Positions 1 through 6,697 of a DNA stretch of 7,256 bases are shown one piece after another. The notes under the pieces are model-generated. The model saw only the letters and a program-made list of their open reading frames with translations, was not told the origin of the DNA and searched no databases. Origin of the DNA: Sporomusa sp. (GTDB lineage Bacteria; Bacillota_C; Negativicutes; Sporomusales; Sporomusaceae); contig JAQSXM010000173.1 in assembly GCA_029256645.1 (NCBI GenBank), forward strand, positions 1 to 7,256. The letters are read 5' to 3'. A program made the translations under genes and the position numbers. Position 1 is the stretch's first letter. Every line of letters begins with the position of its first letter.

Positions 1-17
1 TGGGGAAAGTACTTCAT
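1..17 (-). CDS. Possible 5' end of a divergent gene (partial, unidentified)
   Basis: On the minus strand an ATG at 17-15 opens a frame reading Met-Lys-Tyr-Phe-Pro before the window ends. It is preceded by AAAAGGAG (complement of 28-35) with a 10-nt spacer, which is long but usable. A plausible promoter and an operator-like inverted repeat lie further upstream on the same strand. Five codons are far too few to name a product. The alternative is that this is chance and that an unseen plus-strand gene ends to the left, which the terminator at 159-190 would fit better. Confidence 0.35.
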
Positions 18-84
18 ACTATGCTTACTCCTTTTCCTGTAGTATTTTAGCGATTGGCGAATGGACTTTTTTATCAGAATATAT

Positions 85-114
85 GATTTATTCAACAGTA
101 TGCTTGAATAAATC
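85..114. repeat. Perfect 11-bp inverted repeat, operator-like
   Basis: GATTTATTCAA (85-95) and TTGAATAAATC (104-114) are perfect inverted repeats around an 8-nt centre (96-103). The element lies directly downstream of the possible minus-strand -10 box, where a dimeric repressor would block initiation or early elongation. It lacks the GTTAAC core of the BirA-like site further right, so a different regulator would be involved. No U-tract follows on either strand, so a terminator is unlikely. Confidence 0.45.
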
Positions 115-117
115 CTT

Positions 118-147
118 CTTATATGCAAAATTCATCCATCTAGGCAA
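118..147 (-). promoter_or_regulatory. Possible minus-strand sigma-A promoter
   Basis: On the minus strand TTGCCT (147-142) and TATAAG (123-118) are separated by 18 nt. The expected start is near 111, so a transcript would run left toward the ATG at 17. The hexamers are decent but not perfect, and the region is AT-rich, so chance matches are easy. Confidence 0.35.
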
Positions 148-158
148 AGTTCAGCTAT

Positions 159-190
159 ACCCTGGTTATCTAACCGGGGTTATTTTATTT
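159..190 (+). terminator. Rho-independent terminator, plus strand
   Basis: Positions 159-167 pair with 172-180 (9 bp, one G-U) around the loop ATCT, followed by the U-rich run TTATTTTATTT (180-190). The run is only on the plus-strand side, so it would stop rightward transcription entering from the left edge and insulate the biotin promoter. No convincing plus-strand gene is visible upstream. If the divergent gene start at 17 is real, this hairpin would instead block stray rightward transcription. Confidence 0.6.
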
Positions 191-227
191 GATCTAAAAA
201 AATAGTTATTTTGGTGCTGGCTTGTTA

Positions 228-256
228 TTTACAGGCGCGTGCACCCGTAGTATAAT
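228..256 (+). promoter_or_regulatory. Biotin operon promoter
   Basis: TTTACA (228-233) and a perfect TATAAT (251-256) are separated by exactly 17 nt. An A/T-rich stretch (181-212) lies upstream and could help as an UP-like element. The expected transcription start is about 262-264, the first bases of the BirA-like operator, so a bound repressor would overlap the start site. Confidence 0.8.
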
Positions 257-262
257 TCTTAG

Positions 263-293
263 TGTTAACCACTAGATAAAATAGTGGTTAACA
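263..293. promoter_or_regulatory. BirA-type biotin operator
   Basis: TGTTAACCACTA (263-274) and TAGTGGTTAACA (282-293) form a perfect 12-bp inverted repeat around GATAAAA (275-281). The outer TGTTAAC and GTTAACA half-sites, with 17 nt between them, resemble the Bacillota BirA box (TTGTTAACC-like halves in inverted orientation). It overlaps the predicted start of a transcript carrying bioW, bioF, bioD and bioA. BirA loaded with biotinyl-AMP is therefore the expected repressor when biotin is plentiful. The birA gene is not in the window. Confidence 0.82.
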
Positions 294-431
294 AATAACG
301 TGCTGGTTAACCATGGATTATACATGGAGTTGACAATGCCCGAGGATAAAGGCGGGGCAATCTGAAAGGAAGCCGACTTGATATGAGTGGTCGAGGATAA
401 GGAAATATCTGATATAAAGAGGGATTAATAT
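294..431 (+). other. Biotin operon leader, 5' untranslated region
   Basis: About 138 nt lie between the operator and the first start codon, more than simple repression needs. I recognise no riboswitch. Visible elements are a direct repeat CGAGGATAA (341-349 and 392-400, 51 nt apart), a weak TGCCC/GGGCA hairpin (337-341 with 355-359), the palindrome ATATC-T-GATAT (405-415), and a 9-codon ORF (336-365) preceded by GGAG (326-329) at a 6-nt spacing. AAAGAGGG (416-423) is the ribosome binding site for the gene at 432. Confidence 0.5.
304..313. promoter_or_regulatory. Extra BirA-like half-site palindrome
   Basis: TGGTTAACCA (304-313) is a perfect 10-bp palindrome. It repeats the TGGTTAAC of the operator's right arm (285-292) with a 19-bp offset, close to two helical turns. 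It could be an accessory BirA contact or the remnant of a second operator. There is no direct evidence of binding. Confidence 0.4.
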
Positions 432-929
432 ATGCATAAAAAGGTTACCTGGATAACCGAGGTCAGTCTGCTGGCCGCTTTTATAACAATAACCGGTACG
501 TTTAAATTGCCTGGCCTAATACCAGGAACAGAATTTCAGTTATCAGCCCCGTTAGCTGTAGGTATTTGTGCGGTGTTTGGGTTTAGTAAATATATTCTGG
601 CAGGGGTGCTATCAAGCACCGTAGGACTGATTCTTGGCACTCAGTCGTTATTAAATGTGTTTATCGCTATGGTATTCAGGGTTACTGTCGGCTTGATTCT
701 AGTCATATTCGGACGATCCTGGCCGATGATTATTCTGGCTGGTCCGGTAGGTTCGGCGGTTGCCAGGCTGGCGCTGGGCGGGATTATTGGCAAAGCGGCA
801 ATACCGCTTATGCTGGCGGCTGTACCAGGCATGATTTATACAGCCCTGCTGGCTTGGCCTCTGACCGCCCTGCTGAGACGGGTGAAAGAACAGAAAGGTA
901 AGGTCATACGTCATGTTGTACAGCGTTAG
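432..929 (+). CDS. Small multi-spanning membrane protein, possible ECF-type S component
   Basis: This 165-residue protein is almost entirely hydrophobic, with about five or six membrane segments near residues 7-27, 37-52, 54-69, 72-93, 97-118 and 121-148. Its tail is short and basic. Length and layout fit the substrate-binding S component of an ECF vitamin transporter, and QLSAPLAVGICAVFGFSKY (36-54) has the feel of such proteins. I do not see the Gly-Pro-Thr-Gly-Gly-type signature I associate with BioY, and no ECF ATPase or EcfT lies nearby. It is the first gene after the BirA-like operator and overlaps bioW by 17 nt, so import of biotin, pimelate or a precursor is a reasonable inference. 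Substrate and family are not proven. The ATG has AAAGAGGG 8 nt upstream. Confidence 0.75.
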   Translation: MHKKVTWITEVSLLAAFITITGTFKLPGLIPGTEFQLSAPLAVGICAVFGFSKYILAGVLSSTVGLILGTQSLLNVFIAMVFRVTVGLILVIFGRSWPMIILAGPVGSAVARLALGGIIGKAAIPLMLAAVPGMIYTALLAWPLTALLRRVKEQKGKVIRHVVQR

Positions 930-1695
930 AATGCGGGCAGCGCAAGGTGGTGCGCATGAGCAGGGGGGGAAACACGTCTCGGGGGCTGAACGGCTGGTGG
1001 GGCGTGAATTGCTGACAGCTACAGTAACGGCAATGCTGGAACGTGCGCTGTCTCATAGCCGGGGAGCCGCAGACTTTACTAACCTTATTGTTGAGGCGGT
1101 TCCTGCCAGGGACATACAGGAAACTGTTTGCCTACCGGTAACAACTATAGCTGTCACCGATGTAATCGCTGGCCGGGCGGCGGCGCAAACGGAATTAATT
1201 AAGGCTGGTGTCGCGCCGGCTGCCGCAGTGGCAGGCCTGACGGCATTGGCTGGTATAAATGGTATGCGGGGTGCGATAATTGCTGATGCCCATACAGGGG
1301 CCAGACTAGATACAAGCGGTCAAAGCGGCATTCGCGTGTCGCGGATGGATATTGCTGATGAACAGGCCTATTTAGGTTGGCTAAAGAGCCAGGGGTACAA
1401 CAATATCCATATTAGGGAAGCGATTGTTTTAGCCTCCAAGGTTATGGCCGCACCCGGGATGGTTGCTGAGTTATGCTGGTCAGATGATCCTGAATATACG
1501 GCAGGATATGTTGCTACACCTGCAGGGTACACCCGGTTTACCTACCTGAAACCATATGGCAGTGAGATCGGCGGCCGGATTTTCTTTGTAAAGGAAAACA
1601 CCAATGTGGATCAATTAATAAAGTACTTGCAGTATCAGCCGGTACTTATCAAAGTCCCGGCAGAGGAGGTTAGTGCAGATGCAGTTTCTCGCTGA
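913..1695 (+). CDS. bioW: 6-carboxyhexanoate-CoA ligase (pimeloyl-CoA synthetase)
   Basis: BioW joins pimelate and CoA using ATP to make pimeloyl-CoA, the entry step of biotin synthesis in many Bacillota. The 260-residue length is normal for the family. Family motifs run in order: YSVRMRA (3-9), GGKH (18-21), SHSRG (47-51), RGA (119-121), RVSRMD (141-146), ELCWSDDPEYTAGYVA (186-201), YTRF (206-209) and GGRIFF (220-225). By my recollection of the Bacillus subtilis enzyme, its pimelate-pocket Tyr/Tyr/Arg/Arg set corresponds to Y195, Y206, R208 and R222 here, so the enzyme looks intact. The ATG at 913 lies inside the last 17 nt of the membrane-protein gene, with TAAGGT (899-904) as ribosome binding site, which suggests translational coupling. 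The last codons overlap bioF. Confidence 0.96.
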   Translation: MLYSVRMRAAQGGAHEQGGKHVSGAERLVGRELLTATVTAMLERALSHSRGAADFTNLIVEAVPARDIQETVCLPVTTIAVTDVIAGRAAAQTELIKAGVAPAAAVAGLTALAGINGMRGAIIADAHTGARLDTSGQSGIRVSRMDIADEQAYLGWLKSQGYNNIHIREAIVLASKVMAAPGMVAELCWSDDPEYTAGYVATPAGYTRFTYLKPYGSEIGGRIFFVKENTNVDQLIKYLQYQPVLIKVPAEEVSADAVSR

Positions 1696-2845
1696 TTATT
1701 TAGCGCAGGTGAAAGCGGATGATCTATATCGTCAGACTGTAGCCTACAACCCGGTTAGTCCTGCCCACGTTCAACTGAACGGGCAGACTTGTCTACTGCT
1801 TGCTTCCAATAACTATCTGGGATTAACACACAACCCGGCAGTGCAGCAGGCTGCTGTTGACGCAATCTGGCTGTATGGCACAGGGGCAGGCGGCGCCAGG
1901 CTTACAACCGGGACGTTTCCACTAGTTGAGCAGCTAGAACGGGAGTTAGCCGCATTTAAAGAGACAGAAGCCGCTTTGGTCTTTAATACCGGTTATATGG
2001 CTAATATTGGTGTTATTAGTGCCCTGGCAGGCCCGAATGATGTTATTTTCAGTGATGAACTCAATCATGCCAGTATTATTGACGGCTGCCGGTTGTCGCG
2101 GGCAGCGGTTGTTGTGTACCGGCATGCAGACATGGAACACTTACATAGCTTGCTAAAAGCGACAGTATGCCACGGTAAGAGACTGATAATTAGCGATGGC
2201 GTTTTCAGCATGGATGGCGACATCGCGCCGCTGACTACAATTGTCCAATTGGCGCAGCAATATAATGCCATTATTATTGTTGACGATGCCCATGCAACCG
2301 GGGTAATTGGCCCAGGTGGCAAAGGAACAGCTGCTCATTTTGGTATAGCAGATAAAGTGCAGGTACAAATCGGCACTCTGAGCAAGGCACTTGGTGCTGA
2401 AGGCGGTTTTGTTGCCGGCTCCAGGGAATTGATTGACTACCTGAAAAATAAAGCACGCAGCTTCATCTTTTCAACGGCATTAGCGCCTGGAACCATAGCT
2501 GCAGCGCGGGCGGCGCTGAGGGAACTGTCGGTCAGACCGGAATTGGTCACTAAGTTAAACGAAAATGCACTGTATGTCAGAGACTTGTTACAGTCGGCAA
2601 ATATACCGGTGCCTGGCGGAATAACCCCAATAATCCCGGTCATGGTAGAATCGGCCGACACGGCCGTCAGGCTGACCGCTGAGCTCAGGCAACAAGGTAT
2701 TATTCTTACTGCTATCAGACCACCAACAGTACCTGTAGGCACAAGCCGGCTGCGAATGACGGTGACTGCTGTACACGAGCGTGAAGAATTGGCTGCTGCT
2801 GTTGACGCCATTAGCCGGGCGGTTAAGCCGCTCAGGAAGACGTGA
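1679..2845 (+). CDS. bioF: 8-amino-7-oxononanoate synthase
   Basis: BioF is a cytosolic PLP enzyme that condenses pimeloyl-CoA with L-alanine, releasing CO2 and CoA, to give KAPA. The 388 residues carry the alpha-oxoamine synthase hallmarks: NYLGL (45-49), GAGGARLTTG (69-78), NHASIIDG (129-136), SDGVFSMDGD (172-181), DDAHATG (202-208; Asp and His contact PLP) and TLSKALG (233-239), with K236 as the Schiff-base lysine. I chose the ATG at 1679: AGGAGG (1664-1669) is 9 nt upstream of it but only 3 nt from an in-frame GTG at 1673 that would add two residues. The first 17 nt overlap bioW, pointing to coupled translation. Family members include 2-amino-3-ketobutyrate CoA ligase, but the neighbours settle the assignment as BioF. 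Confidence 0.96.
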   Translation: MQFLADYLAQVKADDLYRQTVAYNPVSPAHVQLNGQTCLLLASNNYLGLTHNPAVQQAAVDAIWLYGTGAGGARLTTGTFPLVEQLERELAAFKETEAALVFNTGYMANIGVISALAGPNDVIFSDELNHASIIDGCRLSRAAVVVYRHADMEHLHSLLKATVCHGKRLIISDGVFSMDGDIAPLTTIVQLAQQYNAIIIVDDAHATGVIGPGGKGTAAHFGIADKVQVQIGTLSKALGAEGGFVAGSRELIDYLKNKARSFIFSTALAPGTIAAARAALRELSVRPELVTKLNENALYVRDLLQSANIPVPGGITPIIPVMVESADTAVRLTAELRQQGIILTAIRPPTVPVGTSRLRMTVTAVHEREELAAAVDAISRAVKPLRKT

Positions 2846-2850
2846 GGTAA

Positions 2851-4972
<2,122 letters not shown>

Positions 4973-5092
4973 GTGAACTATATATGACAACGCTCCACCG
5001 CTGGCGCTTAACTTCCGCTTTTGCCAACACACCACCCGCCTGCAAAACTTTAACGCGTTGTACATAGCTAACAGGGAATTTATATAAACTAA
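4973..5092. other. Gap after bioA with no clear gene or terminator
   Basis: I see no start codon with a ribosome binding site and no hairpin followed by a U-run. The only pairings are long-range: CTGGCGGTGG at the end of bioA (4941-4950) with CCACCGCTGG (4995-5004), and CCGCTTTTG (5015-5023) with CAAAAGCGG (5097-5105). Neither looks like a terminator, so biotin transcripts may run into the uracil permease leader. Confidence 0.5.
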
Positions 5093-5121
5093 TTGACAAA
5101 AGCGGCATAGTTTTCTATACT
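5093..5121 (+). promoter_or_regulatory. Uracil permease promoter
   Basis: A perfect TTGACA (5093-5098) and TATACT (5116-5121) are separated by 17 nt, a near-ideal sigma-A promoter. Transcription should start near 5128, a few bases before the PyrR-binding hairpin. A strong constitutive promoter followed by an attenuator is the usual design for PyrR-controlled genes. Confidence 0.9.
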
Positions 5122-5132
5122 AGACGTAATGA

Positions 5133-5165
5133 ACCTTTAAGACGGTCCCGAGAGGCCGGCAAGGT
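5133..5165 (+). promoter_or_regulatory. PyrR-binding anti-antiterminator hairpin
   Basis: The upper stem CGGTC (5143-5147) pairs with GGCCG (5154-5158) and presents the hexaloop CCGAGA (5148-5153). The lower stem ACCTT (5133-5137) pairs with AAGGT (5161-5165). An asymmetric, purine-rich internal loop (5138-5142 against 5159-5160) lies between them. This matches the PyrR binding-loop consensus of Bacillota pyr leaders (UCCNGAGAGG core and AAGG). UMP-bound PyrR should stabilise it, which prevents the antiterminator and lets the terminator at 5197-5223 form. pyrR is not in the window. Confidence 0.9.
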
Positions 5166-5205
5166 ACGCAATGATAGTCTCTTTATGCGACTTTGCAGCC
5201 TCTCG
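5149..5205 (+). promoter_or_regulatory. Antiterminator of the PyrR switch
   Basis: CGAGAGGC (5149-5156) pairs perfectly with GCCTCTCG (5198-5205). The helix continues as 5159-5165 with 5190-5196 (7 pairs, one G-U) and 5167-5170 with 5186-5189 (4 pairs). That gives 19 pairs interrupted by a small internal loop and one bulged A at 5166, with a 15-nt terminal loop. It consumes both the PyrR-binding loop and the left arm of the terminator, so it excludes both. It should form when UMP is low. Confidence 0.85.
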
Positions 5206-5223
5206 CTCATGCGAGAGGCTTTT
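5197..5223 (+). terminator. Attenuator terminator before uracil permease
   Basis: AGCCTCTCGC (5197-5206) and GCGAGAGGCT (5211-5220) form a perfect 10-bp stem with a TCAT loop, followed by TTTT (5220-5223) and GTATTG. The U-run is short, but the stem is very GC-rich. It shares its left arm with the antiterminator. The right arm is nearly a copy of the PyrR-loop sequence CGAGAGGC, which is what makes the switch work. Confidence 0.9.
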
Positions 5224-5258
5224 GTATTGTGTACCAGGTAATAAAAGGAGGAATTTCA

Positions 5259-6569
5259 ATGTCCAGACGCATTATCCAGGTTGAAGACAAGCTTCCCCTG
5301 CTCCAGTCCATTCCCCTTAGCTTACAGCACTTATTTGCCATGTTTGGCGCGACCGTTTTGGTCCCGTTCCTATTTCATGTAAACCCTGCAACATCGCTAC
5401 TAATGAATGGTATTGGCACACTGATTTATCTGTTTGTGTGCAAAGGGCGCATTCCGGCCTATCTTGGTTCCAGCTTTGCTTTTATTTCACCGGTGTTTCT
5501 CATCATGTCACAATACGGATACGCGGCTGCCCAAAGTGGTTTTATCATGTTCGGTTTCTTCTTTATACTCATGTCACTGCTTGTTAAAAAAGTCGGCGTC
5601 AAATGGATTGATGTCGTATTTCCACCTGCCGCCATGGGGGCAATTGTTGCTACTATCGGTTTGGAGCTGGCGCCAACTGCTGCCGGTATGGCTGGATTGA
5701 CCGGCGATCTTATGCAGCAGTTAAATATACCTGCTGATAAGGCTGTCATTGTATCGGTCTTCACCCTGGCAGTAACGATTCTTGGTTCGGTGCTGTTCAG
5801 AGGCTTCTTTGCAGTAATTCCAGTGCTCATCGGTGTTCTCTCAGGATATGGTTTGTCACTTGTACTTGGAATTGTTGATCTAAATAGTATAATAAACGCC
5901 CCTTGGTTTGAAATACCTACCCTATATACCCCTGAATTCAATGTAAGTGCAATGATTATCATCTTGCCTGCTATGCTGGTGGTACTGGCTGAGCATATTA
6001 GCCACCTTGTTGTTACCGGCAATATTGTTGAAAGAGATTTAATAAAAGATCCTGGCCTTCACCGTTCCTTGTTTGCTGATGGTGTATCTAACGTTCTTTC
6101 AGGTTTTGTCGGCGCTACTCCTAACACCACCTATGGTGAAAACATCGGTGTCATGGCCATTACCAGAGTATACAGTGTCTGGGTTATCGGTGGCGCAGCC
6201 ACCTTTGCGATTGCCCTGTCTTTTGTAGGCAAGCTGGCTGCTCTCATTCGCAGTATCCCTGTACCGGTTATGGGTGGGGTGTGCCTCCTCCTGTTTGGTG
6301 TCATTGCTGCTGCCGGTATCCGTATGCTGGTTGAGAAAAAAGTTGATTATACCCAAGCCAAGAACCTTATCCTGACCTCCGTAGTACTTGTTCTGGGGTT
6401 AAGTGGCGCTGCCGTAAAACTGGGCGCTGTTGAATTAAAAGGTATGGCCCTGGGCACAGTTGTAGCAGTACTGGTTAGCCTGGCATTTGAACTGTTTGAC
6501 AGAATGGGTATTATGACTGACCAAAATGAGATTGTTGACAAGCCTGTTGCTCAAAAAGCTAAGGCTTAA
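5259..6569 (+). CDS. uraA: Uracil permease (NCS2 family)
   Basis: This inner-membrane transporter brings uracil into the cell for salvage by uracil phosphoribosyltransferase, probably with a proton. The 436 residues form a typical 14-segment NCS2 protein. Markers are QHLFAMFGATVLVP (23-36), the SSFAFISP half-helix region (71-78), LAEHISH (243-249) and TPNTTYGENIGVMA (287-300). E245, H249 and E294 line up with E. coli UraA Glu241, His245 and Glu290, which bind uracil and couple protons. This, together with PyrR control, favours uracil over xanthine. I chose the ATG at 5259 because AAAGGAGGAA (5243-5252) precedes it; an in-frame TTG at 5193 would put the start inside the attenuator hairpins. 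Some Bacillota annotations call this gene pyrP. Confidence 0.95.
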   Translation: MSRRIIQVEDKLPLLQSIPLSLQHLFAMFGATVLVPFLFHVNPATSLLMNGIGTLIYLFVCKGRIPAYLGSSFAFISPVFLIMSQYGYAAAQSGFIMFGFFFILMSLLVKKVGVKWIDVVFPPAAMGAIVATIGLELAPTAAGMAGLTGDLMQQLNIPADKAVIVSVFTLAVTILGSVLFRGFFAVIPVLIGVLSGYGLSLVLGIVDLNSIINAPWFEIPTLYTPEFNVSAMIIILPAMLVVLAEHISHLVVTGNIVERDLIKDPGLHRSLFADGVSNVLSGFVGATPNTTYGENIGVMAITRVYSVWVIGGAATFAIALSFVGKLAALIRSIPVPVMGGVCLLLFGVIAAAGIRMLVEKKVDYTQAKNLILTSVVLVLGLSGAAVKLGAVELKGMALGTVVAVLVSLAFELFDRMGIMTDQNEIVDKPVAQKAKA

Positions 6570-6580
6570 CAGAATAAACA

Positions 6581-6623
6581 AAAGAAGTGTCGCATTTATT
6601 GCGGCACTTCTTTATTTTATCTG
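6581..6623. terminator. Strong, probably bidirectional terminator
   Basis: Positions 6581-6594 pair with 6600-6613: 14 bp including one G-U, closing a TTTAT loop. The stem ends in A/T pairs and is followed by ATTTTAT on the plus strand. On the minus strand it is followed by TGTTTATT. It can therefore end both uraA from the left and the convergent yigZ-family gene from the right. Confidence 0.92.
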
Positions 6624-6697
6624 AGATAGGCCCCGTATCTGCCGTCGTCCTGCAGCAGCTGGCGTAAGCCTTTATCTTTACGTTTCAGACACGGCAT
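6617..6697 (-). CDS. Possible 26-codon ORF overlapping the end of yigZ
   Basis: An ATG at 6697-6695 opens a frame shifted by one from yigZ, overlaps its last 20 nt, and ends with TAA three bases before the terminator stem. The predicted peptide begins MPCLKRKDKG and ends LLQDDGRYGAYLR: a basic start and an orderly hydrophilic tail that reads like real protein. A weak AGGTGA lies about 13 nt upstream. It may be a small protein, or a C-terminal extension of the YigZ-family protein separated by one extra base, since joining SET to KDKGLRQ needs removal of only one T. I do not recognise a family. Confidence 0.35.
   Translation of the reverse strand: MPCLKRKDKGLRQLLQDDGRYGAYLR

Noticed and set aside
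2..205. Plus-strand frame open from the window edge to a TAG at 203-205 (67 codons)
   Set aside because: It runs through the terminator hairpin, its composition is not protein-like, and it has no recognisable motif. A stop-free run of this length can occur by chance.
330..358. Perfect TTGACA at 330-335 as a second biotin promoter
   Set aside because: At 16-18 nt spacing the sequence is G-rich with no -10-like hexamer.
1673..1675. GTG as the bioF start
   Set aside because: It is only 3 nt from the AGGAGG; the ATG at 1679 has the better 9-nt spacing.
5193..5258. TTG start giving the permease a 22-residue N-terminal extension
   Set aside because: The extension is encoded by the attenuator stem, lacks a ribosome binding site, and is not typical of NCS2 proteins. 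The ATG at 5259 has a strong AGGAGG.
5459..6022. 187-codon minus-strand frame opposite the uracil permease
   Set aside because: It is an antisense shadow of a well-conserved gene, with Pro/Thr/Ser-rich content and no domain.
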